From Epiperipatus broadwayi (taxonomy: Eukaryota; Onychophora; Udeonychophora; Euonychophora; Peripatidae), in contig JAQFVV010000287.1 of NCBI GenBank assembly GCA_028023455.1, positions 932,001-996,000 of the forward strand: a DNA stretch of 64,000 nucleotides. Reading direction: 5' to 3'. Under the pieces are notes generated by a model. That model was not told the DNA's origin. It ran no database searches and saw only the letters and a list, made by a program, of their open reading frames with translations. A program made the translations under genes and the position numbers. This document shows, piece after piece, positions 20,109 through 31,269 of the stretch; within the stretch, counting starts at the first letter, position 1, and each line of letters begins with the position of its first letter.

Positions 20109-23100
20109 CATCATCATCATCAACCATTATCAATCCACTGCAGGATGAAGGTCTCTCCAAGTTTAATCCATCTTCTCCAATCTTTAGCTTCTCTTCTCCA
20201 CAATACCCCTGCACATTTTCTTATTTCATCCATCCGTCTCACATGAGGTCTCTTTCTGGGTCTTTTACAATCTCTTGGAATCCAGTTTAAAATTTCAATT
20301 GTCCATCTATTATCATCTCTTCTAGCAATATATCCAGCCCAACTCCATTTCAATCTTTTAATTTTTTCAATAAGGTCAGTAACACCTGTTTGTTGTCTTA
20401 CCCATACATTGCGTTTTCGATCTCTTCTTGTTACTCCCAACATACATCTCTCCATACTCCTTTGAGTGGTCTGAAGTCTCTGTATTGCTCTTCTATTAAG
20501 TGTCCAAGTCTCAGATCCATAAGTAAGAACTGGTAAAACACATTTGTTAAAAACCATTCTTTTCAAACACATAGGCATATTTCCTTTTAGTATCAAGTTA
20601 TTTCTACCAAAAGCACTCCAACCAAGTTTAATTCTATGATTAATTTCCTCCATTATGTTTCCATCTGTATTAATAATCTGACCAAGGTATTTGTAACTGT
20701 TAACTTCTTCTAATTCTTCATAATCAATCTTTATTTTCATATTTTGAGCAAATCGATTAAACATTACTTTAGTCTTTTTAACATTTATCTTTAGTCCTAC
20801 TTTTTTACTTTCATCTGCTAACTCCTGCAACATTTCCTGCAGCTCTGAAGCATTATTTGCAAAAACAACTACATCATCTGCGAAATCTAAATGACTTAAA
20901 TACTCTCCATTTACTTTCACTCCTTTAGTTTACCATTTTAATCCACAAAATACTTCTTGCAGCACTGCTGTAAAGAGTTTTGGAGATATGGAGTCACCTT
21001 GTCTTACACCTTTCTCAATGTTGATTTTTCCAGAATCATTATGTAATCTAATTGTTGCTGTTGCATTTTTATAAATATTCTTTAAAATATGACAATATCC
21101 TGGATCTATACCTTGATGATCCAATGCTTTAATCACTGAAGAAATGTGTATAGAATCGAATGCCTTTTCATAATCTACAAATCCAAAACATAACGACAAC
21201 TCATATTCATTTGTCCTTTCTATGACTTCTCTCAATACCTGGATATGATCTATTGTACTAAAACCACTTTTAAATCCAGCTTGTTCTCTTGGTTGGTGGA
21301 AATCCAAAGTTCTCTGTAGACGAGTTTTAATTATCTTGGTAAAAATTTTATATAAAACTGATAAAAGGCTGATAGGTCTGTAATTTCTAATATCTTCTTT
21401 ATCACCTTTTTTAAATATTAATATTATTACTGCATTCTTCCAATCTTCCGGTACATCTTTATCATTTAGACATTTGGTATATAACTTTGCTAAAATTGTT
21501 TCTATTTCTTCACCTGCTTCTTTTAATATATCAATTATAATTCCATCATTTCCTGGAGCCTTTCCGTTCTTCATATACTTAATTGCATGTCTCACTTCTT
21601 CATTTAAAATTCTGGGCAATTCGGAAGATGTAATAGATATAGGAGGTACTTGTTCTTTATTACTATATAATTCTTGATAAAAATCTTCTACCAATTTCAT
21701 GATGTCATCTCTCTTTTTAGTAATAATTCCGTTTTTTTTTCTTATTGCAGATATAAATTTCCTACCAATACCAAAATGTTGTTTAACATTTTTGAGACTT
21801 TTATTTTCTTCTACAGCTTTCCTTGCTATTTCACAGTTATACTTTCTTATATCATTTTCAACTCTTTTCCGTACCATTTTACAAAATTTGAGATATTCAA
21901 TTCTTTTTAATACATCATTTTTATATATCTTCATATTCCTTCTTTTCTTCATAAATTCTCTAGTCTCAGTAGAAATTTTATTAGTCAATTGCTGCTTTTT
22001 TCTACCAGCTATGTTTGTTGCAGTTTTTAAAAGTGTATCAGTTATTTTCATATTAATTTCATTCAAATCTGAATCATGTTCAAAATCTCCTAACCCTTGA
22101 AACCTATTTGTAAGTTCTAATTTAAATTCATTAGAATGTTTCTGAAGATTAGGAATATCAACTGTAAATATTGTTTTTCTTAATAATTTTTGTCTCTATA
22201 GTTTTACATTAACACGTAACTTACACCTTACTAATCGATGATCACTTCCTGTGTTAAATTTATTAAGAACATTACAATCTTGAAATATGTATTTTCTGTT
22301 AGTCAAAATATAATCCAATTCTGCTGTACCTTCATTTGGATGCTTCCATGTCCATTTCCTTTTAACATTTTTCTCAAAAAATGAATTCATAATATAAAGT
22401 TTTTCTTTTTCTGCAAACTCCACAAGTCTATGTCCTCTCTCATTTCTATTACCATAACCAAAATTACCTACAGCACTTTCATCTTTCAATTGTATACCAA
22501 TTCTAGCATTAAAGTCTCCCATAACAATTTTAAAATGTTGTTTACTCTGATCAAAAGTCTTTTGTACATCCATATAAAAATCTTCTACTACTTCATCACT
22601 ATGAGAACTTGTTGGGGCATAAACCTGAATTATCTGCATTTGGTATCTGCTATTAAGTTGTATAACTAATCTTGCCACTCTGTCCGATACACCATCAATC
22701 TCCACAATATTGTTCTTCCACTTTTTATTTATAATGAATCCTACTCCACTTGTATTTCCAATATATGTGCCTTTATAATAGAGTATATGTCCACTTTTTA
22801 AATCAATTGTTTCTTCTCCTTTTCTTCTAACTTCACAAAGTCCAATAATGTCCCATTTAATATAAGACAGTTCTTCTTCTAATTCTTGCAATCTTCCTTC
22901 ACTTGAAAGTGATCTGCAGTTGTAAGTACCTAAATAAAAAGTCGTCATCAAATGGCAGCCTGGGTCCGCAATCAGGGATTCTTAGCACCCTCCGCCTTCG
23001 GCCACCAACCGCTGCCTTGGTTGGTGACTTTACAGCCTCCTGGGAATAAGGGCCATGCTTTATTTTTGTCTGTCATAATTGTATATATGTATGGGAAAAA

Positions 23101-23402
23101 TATTTATCATTTACACAAACATTCATTCTGCCTTATCAGGCACTGAGAAGAAAGACCATGGTGTTTCTTGATCTTAAACTCAGAGGTAAAAAGCTAATAA
23201 ACTCACCACGCTGGCTAATGCGTGTTGGTGAGCAGCCCATCCATGTTCGTATACTATATGAATAATCACATAGTAATAACAGCTGCAACGACAAGAACGT
23301 ATGGAGTGGACATTAGGAATTTGCCCTGCTCGGTTCCTTTAAGGCCTCCAAGAGGAATCAAAGGGTCTCCTTTCAGTTAATAGCAAACTCCTTTCTGCAG
23401 CT
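20109..23402 (-). mobile_element. Full-length RTE-like LINE (copy 1), 3,294 bp
   Basis: The 12 bp target duplication ATAAATGAGAAT is seen at 20097-20108 and 23403-23414. The 3' end, at the left, is a short triplet tail of (ATG)n instead of poly-A, with almost no 3' UTR, as in RTE-type non-LTR elements. The 5' leader is about 450 bp (22952-23402). The leader and ORF match copy 2 (47562-50865) closely, so both moved fairly recently. Confidence 0.92.
20120..22951 (-). pseudogene. LINE endonuclease-reverse transcriptase, two nonsense mutations
   Basis: A single frame of about 943 codons runs from the ATG at 22951 ([18 protein letters not shown]) to the stop near 20120. The N-terminal APE-type endonuclease shows [38 protein letters not shown] and SDHRLV. 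The reverse transcriptase shows [28 protein letters not shown] and FADDVVVFA (catalytic DD). The C-terminus ends WAGYIARRDDNRW and onward, typical of this group. The frame is unbroken except for TAG at 22196-22198 and TAA at 20930-20932; copy 2 has GAG and GAA there, so each is one G-to-T change. The product would nick target DNA and copy the element RNA. Annotated relatives often appear as craniofacial development protein 2-like in gene sets. Confidence 0.92.
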
Positions 23403-23414
23403 ATAAATGAGAAT

Positions 23415-24560
23415 AATTATAGGTATTCCTTCAATTCCAAATTTGTTATTTGTCTAGCACCATAAGTGGTTTAATGCATTACATAGACACAATACTTTAT
23501 ATTTATCAATATCCAACCAAGATTATTTATGAAGTATATTATAACTGAATGTAAATAAATTGTTTTGTTATTACTAATTAAAATAATTATCTCTACTCCT
23601 TTTGTATTTTATTCATTTTGATGCAATAAGGATTAGGGTTTAAGTTGTAAAGTTTTCTCCATATAAGTATCAGAGCTGCCATTCATGTGATTTCCTATAA
23701 CTTTTAGACTCATAACCGGTGTGAATTGCATGAGATGAGGTATCAATTTAATGGACAAATGATAAACTTAACATAATATTATAAATATAATCTGTTTTGT
23801 AATCATTAGTCTAGTTTTCAGGGTTTCCTATATACTTCTTAATCACAATCATACCATTATAATATATATGTAATCCCAAACCAGAAAAAGTATCAAAAAA
23901 GTGATCTTTTGAAATAAACAAAAAGATCATTTTGAAAAAAGAAAGCAGTAAAACAAACAGTAATTTAAGTTCTGAATAAAATATGGCTAAATAATGGTCT
24001 CACTGTTTAAAAAAAATGAATCAAAGAGTGCACTTAGAGTGAAAAAGATTTTCCAACTTAAGCAGGTTACATTGTAATATTACAGAACAAATGGAAACTT
24101 TTGCTAATGTAAATTAATCAAATGCATGTGATAGCTGATAGTATGAGTGGGTTAATCAGGAGTAAAAATGTGAAGCAAATGTTTGAAATTTTTTTTAAGT
24201 ATTCTACTATTCTGCAAAGGAATTTATTGCTAGTGAAATATGATGAGAATGAGAAAAAATAATTGGATTGCATTAGGGTTATAAGGCTGCTGACAAAGAT
24301 AGGACTGCTATTGAACATTATCTCACAAAGAAGCAGAAATTCTGAAATCAATATTCAGTGATTTTTTTATTAGGATGTGTAAACCTGCTTATGTTTTGAT
24401 TTTATGCTCTTAAAAAGATTAATTTTATTTTTCATTAAAATCTAAATGTGCAACATATATATAAATTCATTGTTTTATACATTTCTACATTTATATTTTT
24501 AATTTTTCCTATTAAAATGGTCAATTTGAATAGTAACTTTACTCTAGGTCCTATGATTTG
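23415..24560. other. AT-rich spacer, nothing recognised
   Basis: No motif-bearing open frame or repeat boundary was recognised. Confidence 0.45.
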
Positions 24561-24574
24561 TATTTAAACAGCTA

Positions 24575-24720
24575 AAACATCACATGATCACCATTTAGTA
24601 TGCTTACATAAGCTGTTAAAACAGTAGCAATTCTCCCCATACAGTAGTGCCATCTAGTCCAAGGCATAACATCCATTGATTACTATGACTTACACTGTGT
24701 GTAACTGCTTTAAAGAGAGA
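24575..24720 (-). repeat. F-family fragment
   Basis: Contains AAAACATCACATGATCACC, GTTAAAACAG and TCCATTGATTACT from F, with internal deletions. The ribozyme-like region is absent. Confidence 0.65.
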
Positions 24721-24959
24721 GATGCTATTGTAATACGCATATTATCAGTATAAATTTGAATGAACATATGCTTATAAAAAAGATATTCTGGAACACATTA
24801 TAGCACATTCCACTGTATTTAAAAATAGAAATACATATTAATAATGTGATCCTATTAAAACCTAAGCAAGAACATACAGATGGATGTCAATGCAAGATTA
24901 GTTGAAATAAATATTCAAATTAAAGAAAAATGGGTAAATTCTATGCAGAAAAAAAACAT

Positions 24960-25620
24960 TTTATCTTTTTAGTTAACTATAAAGCTATGAGTCCCAAATG
25001 AAAATGGTACTTATGTATTAGTCCTGCAACATGGAGCATGTATTAGACATGTTGAATCTTTTCACATTCGTATCAATCCACTTATAACTTTGTAATCTTG
25101 TGATCTGACCAAAATAATGTGTACGCAGAATAATGTGTATGAAGATCTTGTACATGGTATTTTTGCAAACAATTATAAAAATAGTATGTACATGGATCTT
25201 TTGTACATGATATTTTCCTAAGATTTACAAAGTTATCAGCAGTTTAAATGCATATGTGAAAAAACACATTTTGATATGAGATCAGATAACAACATAGCAG
25301 GATTTACTTGGATTTATTTGACCTAGTCACAATGTTACACATTTATCACAGATGTGAAAAGAAGCTACACGTCTAATACATACTGTGTCACAGGACTAAT
25401 ACATAAGTACCATGAAAATAGAATGTTTTCGATTCAAGCTCATTCACTTGTATAGTCATATAAATCTGAACCCAGTTCAGTAGCTATACAATTTGGTGTC
25501 TTTGGTTCTTTAATAATCATAGTCACCATCATCCCATAGGCAGAAATGGGATTAACCATTAAAAATCACATGATCACCATTTCCTATGCTTTCAGATCCA
25601 AGGCTCCCCACTGATGAAAA
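24960..25620 (-). repeat. F-family fragment interrupted by a MITE
   Basis: The outer parts (about 24960-25005 and 25412-25620) read as the continuous F segment AACTATAAAGCTATGAG ... GATTCAAGCTCA ... GAACCCAGTTCAG ... CATCACCATC-like ends. A 406 bp MITE interrupts it (25006-25411). Confidence 0.65.
25006..25411. mobile_element. MITE with 21-bp TIRs and 8-bp TSD, unclassified
   Basis: Perfect 21 bp inverted ends begin GGTACTTATGTATTAG. Weaker inverted similarity continues about 60 bp further inward, including TTTTCACAT. The exact 8 bp duplication ATGAAAAT is at 24998-25005 and 25412-25419. No coding capacity. The TSD size fits hAT, P or Mutator-type transposases, but the terminal sequence matches none that I recognise. 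Confidence 0.82.
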
Positions 25621-25830
25621 ACATACTGAGAATAAAAAGACAATTACTGCTGAATAAAAAAATCAGAGAGAATTAGTGAACCTGTAAATTGATCTCAGTA
25701 ATATGTCATATTAAATTGTTGTTTATGATGTTGTCTACAATATTCCAGTTTCTTGAATAATTAGCAATTGTGATAAGAAAAACAAATTCTTTTGGGAGGT
25801 TGTACAGCTTACAGGCAAGCATATAAAATA

Positions 25831-25919
25831 GTGTTAGTCACCTACAGATTAGCATAGCTGCCTCCCAAGCAGCTGGCCTGGGTTCATTTCCCAGTCAGCG
25901 CATTTGACATAGGGAAAAA
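25831..25919 (+). mobile_element. tRNA-derived SINE, family B, with 13-bp TSD
   Basis: Contains TAGCATAGCTGCC, a B box GGGTTCATTTCC and GTCAGCGCATTTGACATA before a short A run. The exact duplication AGCATATAAAATA is at 25818-25830 and 25920-25932. Confidence 0.85.
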
Positions 25920-26074
25920 AGCATATAAAATAATAAAGAATGCCAGGATTGTGAGTAATTAAGATCCAATAATAAAACGAAGAGAGTAAATCACTCTTCC
26001 CCAGGCTATGACTTAAAAGCACCCTAAATGTTGACCAAAGGTATCAAAAATAGAACAAATCCACTTATCCTGTG

Positions 26075-26615
26075 CCAACCAGAGTAATCAATGGATGCCA
26101 GAAGGCTTGTGCATAAAATACCTATCTAGTGCCTATTCATCCAATATCCCCAGACTAGTTTCTGGCTTGTGGCCTTTGTCAGTGAGGAGCCTTGGATCTG
26201 AGAGCACTGCACCTAGATCTTAGGATCTAATGCAACCCACCAGCAGCTATTTTTTATCTCTACTTAACTAAAAAACTATGAGAATGAAATTGAAAACACA
26301 ATAATATTTTCAGTCTAAGCTCAAAGCTTATATAGTCATATGGGTCTGAACTCAGTTCAGCACCTATACATTTTGGTGTCTTTGGCTCTTTATCAACCAT
26401 AGCCACCACTATCCTATTAGGCAGGGTTGGTGTTAAACCACTAAACATCATATGATCACCATCTCTTATGCTAGCACATAACCGTTATTAAGCAGGCAAA
26501 ACTCTCCATACAGTAGTGCCACTCAGTGCCAGCCAGAGTAATCAATGGATGCCAGAAGGCTTGTGCATAAATCCCTATGCAATGGTGATCATGTGATGTT
26601 TAGTGGTGAATTCAT
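26075..26615 (-). repeat. F-family copy 6, with a second short hairpin-type end
   Basis: A nearly complete minus-orientation F unit (about 26075-26430) is followed by the CCACTAAACATCATATG end and a second, shortened unit (about 26480-26610). The latter ends GTGATCATGTGATGTTTAGTGG, so 26418-26450 and 26585-26608 are inverted repeats. The TSD was not identified. Confidence 0.72.
26139..26197 (-). ncRNA. Hammerhead-ribozyme-like module of F (59 nt), core mutated
   Basis: On the minus strand the two-part stem I is perfect (ATCCAA/TTGGAT and TCCTCA/TGGGGA), stem III is CTAG, and the cleavage triplet is GUC. The core reads CTGACAA instead of CTGANGA, which should abolish cleavage. Confidence 0.55.
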
Positions 26616-27689
26616 TTATTCTTAGTAGCTCTGATGTTTATAAGCATACTTTTGCCAACATTGTTGGCAATTCAGAGTGAACTTAATTTATTAACCATAT
26701 GGAATATGACATAATCAATAATGCAAGGCTGGAGATAGCATCTCACTTTTAACACCATGACTGTAATAATTAAATAAGATTTAATATATAAACTAGCCTG
26801 GGAAAGAGTGATTTTCTCTCTTTGCTTTCATATACATAAAGCTATATTTAAAGATACAGTAATAAGTAACATTTTAAATAAATGTAAAAATATAAAACTG
26901 CAATGAAATATAAAATATCTGGTTTACATTTCCACTTTTTAAAATTGATGGCAATATTAAAATTTGATGTACTGCTTATATGGTGGGAAGGGAGGGTTAG
27001 TATAATTTTCTACTAATACAGATGATGGATTAGAATTAATATATAATAAATTAGTATAAATTTATCATAGAATATCAATATGCTCACCAAGTAGTATCAC
27101 TATGGCATCTAGATAGAGTGAAACAATTATTAACTATTATAAGAAATATGAGAATAATTTCTTGGTTGGATTTTGGGTGTTCAATCCATTCTTATTTAAG
27201 ATATCAACTCTGATTGTACATTAAAATAACGTTTTTAAGAACTTCAGGTGACCAATTTTGGGAGCTAATAATGATTGCACTTGGGAGATTTAATTTCTAT
27301 TACTCTTTAGAAAACATATATATGAGTCCAACAATATATAATGTGGATTTTATTTATGTTTGGTTGAAATATTAACATATTAGAGATGAATGTGCTAAAA
27401 TCTTTTCAATCATAATGGGTAAAGTTAGGAATAAATAGATTGCGCAGCAAAGAGATTAAATTATTGGTATGATAATTTTATATAAGAATGAAAGTTATGA
27501 AATACTGGAATGTAAGTATTAAAAGACTAGTCATGTATAGTGAGTTGGAATTAGTTGATATATACAGATGCAACACTTCTTGGAATGTCAGCATAGAATG
27601 AAGAATTTTATTTCTCCATGAGTATCAAATGAGTCAAATCAATTCATTAGAAAATTTAATAAATATAATTTTAGTTTCTAAGTTATAAC
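26616..27689. other. AT-rich spacer, nothing recognised
   Basis: About 1.1 kb without recognised genes or element boundaries. Confidence 0.45.
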
Positions 27690-28200
27690 AAAAAGGCAAC
27701 AGATGCCGATTTAGTTTGCACTCATGGCCATTTTGAAATCTAAAGATCAGCCAAAAACACTGCTAACACATCCAACCAATAAATGACATAAATATTGAAT
27801 AAAAGTACTTTAAATTTATATTTTAGAAATTATAAGCATATAATATAATACATATTTTAGAAGTTATAATCTTTTAGTATTTGGAAATTATAAGCTTGGT
27901 TTGATCAGATTTCTGCATTTTTTTGGATGATACTTCCTATTGACCAAACCATTCTTCTCCCTTTCTGTATACTCTAGTGCTTTGCACCATCATATTTCAC
28001 ACATTTTATAAAAATAAATTAAAAAAAAAAATCCCTAATAAAATAAAGCATATTATTCTTACTAGCTTATCATTTCTAAAATATGAATTTAAAATATTTT
28101 TATTCAATATTTATCTCATTTATTGGTTGGATGTGTCAGCGGTGGTTTTTAGATTTCAAAATGGCCATGAGCGCAAAGTAAATCGACATCATAAAGTCTT
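27690..28200. repeat. Inverted repeat, ~130-bp arms around a ~240-bp loop
   Basis: The arm at about 27690-27832 and the arm at about 28071-28200 are reverse complements with about 85-90 percent agreement by eye. Shared blocks include TCATGGCCATTTTGAAATC and CATCCAACCAATAAATGA. No TSD was established. The open frame across the right arm (27977-28237) has no family I recognise. Confidence 0.7.
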
Positions 28201-28541
28201 TATATATCGCATTCAAAACATTAACTATATTCTATAAATCGTCTTTTAAACTGGCTTATAACTCAAAAAACTTTTAAGCAAACATTATTATTTATTTTAC
28301 CTTCATTTATCTTTTGTTTCTTCACTGCATTGTCTGGTAAAACTTTTGCACAAGTATTCGCATATATATATATATATGGGTGTGTGTAAAATAAATCAAT
28401 TGCAAAACAGTAGCTGAAAATTCAAATAGAGTAAAATCACTATTTCCATTGTTATTTTATTCAAACTTTGTGCTTATTCCTCAGGTAGTACTATTGAATT
28501 TTATCTCCAGTTAGGAAGTGGTGATTTTAATAGAACATACA

Positions 28542-29476
28542 CACCTGGGTCTTGTTTTACGCGGATTTATTTAATGCGATTTTGAAGTTACGCGATTCAT
28601 GTTTCTTTGGAAGTCAAACTCCGATAATGCGCTATTACTTTAAATAATAAATTTCACGCACTTACGTCATATTGAAAGTAATAGCACATTATTGGAATTC
28701 AACTTTTAGTAATTTCAATATTTTCAGCGCTTTATAATAGTAAGATTTTATGCAATAATGAAATTAAAATCATGATTTCCACATTTTATGTATACACACA
28801 TTAAATTTTACAAGATTATAATGTAAATTTGTTCAAACATTTGCATGTTAATTTTTAATCAGTTGGCAAATTATTTTCTTATAAATGACACTAATCACAA
28901 CGTGCTCTTAAATTCCAACGAGAGCTAAATGGTTGTATGTCTGGATATCGCGAGCTTCATAAACAATTAATAAAATCATCATCTCAAAGATTAATTACTA
29001 ATTACGTTGTCACCAGAAAACCATTAACACAACATGAGAGTGAAGTTGGCACTAGTTGTATTTCCTCTTGTGAAGAATCTGATTTTTTACCAGTTTGCAA
29101 ATGAACCTGTTTATCAGCAAATAGCGATAATAATTAAAACGTGTATAAAAAAATGAAAATTACAGTACTGTACTGTAAATTATGCATAAAATATATTGTT
29201 TTGAATAAAATTAAATATTATAGTTAAAAAAAGTTTGTCTTGTATCAATTTTTTTCAAATTTGAAATTTTTTATTAGTCATATTTTATTTCCTTTTTTTT
29301 TTTTTGTGCGCGAATTTTAAAGTAATTTTACATTAGTGCTTTGCTTTTATGCGAATTTTGAAAAATCACATTCCGCATCCTCCCTTTTTCAAGATAAGTT
29401 ACGTCTATTTTTGTGCGATTTCTTTTGCGTGTGTTTTCTGAGGAACCTATCTATCGCGTAAAATGAGACCCAGGTG
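28542..29476. mobile_element. Tigger/pogo-like DNA transposon remnant, ~935 bp
   Basis: Inverted ends CACCTGGGTCTTGTTTTACG and the reverse complement of a right end near 29452-29476 agree at about 20 of 22 positions. A TA follows the right end, fitting the TA target of Tc1-mariner/pogo elements. The Tigger-like phrase TTTTACGCG is repeated inside. A 69-codon plus-strand stretch (28895-29104, with RELHKQLIKSSSQR) could be the C-terminus of a Tigger transposase, but this is a weak inference. No catalytic domain remains. Confidence 0.6.
28895..29104 (+). pseudogene. Possible Tigger transposase C-terminal remnant
   Basis: A 69-codon open stretch between two stops, with no start codon at its head. 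It is inside the TIR-bounded element and has a basic, non-AT-biased composition. It has no DDE catalytic motif. The assignment rests only on position and general style. Confidence 0.3.
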
Positions 29477-30099
29477 TAAACGTATATAAATTGTTAATTA
29501 CTAAAAAATGTCTGGGGTAAGATTAGAAACCTTTTACTAATAACTCAGTTTATACTTAAAAGCATTTCAGATGTATTTCAATGATAGATTATCATCATTT
29601 TCAACTTTTATCAAACCACTGCATAATAAAGGTCACTCCAAATTTAGTCCAGTTTCTTCAATCTCTAGCATGTTTCTCCACAACCCACCAGCAAACTTCT
29701 TTATTTCAATCATCATTTTCATGTATGATCACTTTTCTAGATTTTTTAGAATCTTTTGAAATACAATTTAAATTTTCCATCCACTATCCATCTATTATCA
29801 TCTTTTTTGGCAATATACTCAACTGAGCTCCATTTTAGTCTCTTAATTCTTTCAATGGTATTAATGATACTTGTGTGTTCTCTTATATTTTATTTTCAAT
29901 CTTTTCTTGACACTCCTATTTGTTAATGAATTGGTCTGCTTTTAAATATCCAAATCTCAAATCATAAATAAGAAATGGTAAAATACATTATTAACAACTT
30001 TCATTTTCATATACATATACATATTTCCTTTTAATATTATTACTTCAACCAAAAACACTCCATCCAATTTTAATTTCATCCCTTACATTTTCATCTATA

Positions 30100-30289
30100 A
30101 TATAATCTTCAATAGTTTCTCTCCCTCTTTCCTACTTTATTTTTGCTTTTTTAATATATAACATATAATAAAAAGAGTGTTAGTAAATAATAAGATCTGA
30201 TAAAGACTGCTAGGAACAGTCGAAACTGTAAAATTAATAAATATATTTTGCTTTAAAGTGTAAGAAGAGTGGAATGTGGTTATTATATG
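30100..30289 (+). mobile_element. 190-bp insertion with 12-bp TSD, Penelope-end-like
   Basis: The exact repeat TTTTCATCTATA at 30088-30099 and 30290-30301 flanks a 190 bp block foreign to the LINE. It contains CTGATAAAGACTG followed by CAGTCGAAACTGT, the CTGATGAAG...CGAAAC phrase seen near the ends of Penelope-like elements and similar to a hammerhead core. Pairing for a full ribozyme stem I was not found. Confidence 0.6.
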
Positions 30290-31096
30290 TTTTCATCTAT
30301 ATTAAAAATCTGATCCAAATATTTGTAGTGGTTAATTTCTTTTAATTAATAATTATCTATTTTTATTTTCTTCTCAAAAAATCCATTAAACATTATTTTA
30401 ATCTTTTAGCATTTATCTTTAATCCTACTTATTTTCATATGATAACTCTTACATTTCCTGAAGTTTGGAGGTATTTTTTATGAAAACAACCACATCATCA
30501 ACTATATCTAGATGATTTAATAATTTCTATTTACTTTTACTTCCTTAGCTTCCCATCTTAATCCCCAAATACTTCTTGTAATTCTGCTGTAAATAGTTTT
30601 GGATATATAAAATCATCATGTTACATACCCTTCTCAATGTTAATCTTCTTAATATTATCATAGAATCTAATAATTGATGTTGCATCTTGATAAATATTCT
30701 TTAGAATATGGCAATATCCTATGTCCATATTTTGATAATCCCACGATTTAACCACCATAAATATCCTTATAGAATCAAATGTCTTTTCATAACCTACATA
30801 AAGCATTGTGACAACTCATTAACTGGTCCTTTCTAAAAATTCCATCAATACATGTATGTCATTTGCCATGATAAAACTGTTAAATCCAGCTTGTACTCTT
30901 AGTTATATAGAATTCCAAAATTTATTGAAGATGAATTAATTATTTTGGTAAAGATTTCATATTGAACTGACAAAAGACTGGTAGGTCTATAATTGCTTAT
31001 ATTTTTCATTATCTTCTTTAAATATCAATATTAATATTGCATTCTTACAATCATCTGGTACAACTTTATTATTTACACATTTGTATATAATTTTGT

Positions 31097-31269
31097 TGGA
31101 TTCCAAGAGATTGTAAAAGACCCAGAAAGAGACCACATGTGAGATGGATGGATGAAATAAGAAAGTGTGCAGGGGTGATGTGCAGAAGAGAAGCTAAAGA
31201 TCGGAGAAGATGGATTAAACTTAGAGAGACCTTCATCCTGCAGTGGATTGATAATGGTTGATGATGATG
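31097..31269 (+). mobile_element. 5'-truncated young RTE-like LINE (173 bp) with 12-bp TSD
   Basis: Nearly identical to the last 170 bp of the LINE at 47562-50865 (starting TGGATTCCAAGAGATTG), ending in (ATG)n. The exact duplication ATATAATTTTGT is at 31085-31096 and 31270-31281. It shows that LINE activity continued well after the host copy decayed. Confidence 0.9.

Noticed and set aside
21474-22669. Plus-strand frames over LINE copy 1, and minus-strand frames over copy 2 (48291-50820)
   Set aside because: Antisense shadows of the endonuclease-reverse transcriptase; the same peptides appear in both copies for that reason.
27977-28237. 86-codon frame ending in NGHERKVNRHHKVFIYRIQ
   Set aside because: Crosses the right arm of an inverted repeat; the left arm gives no comparable frame and no family is recognised.
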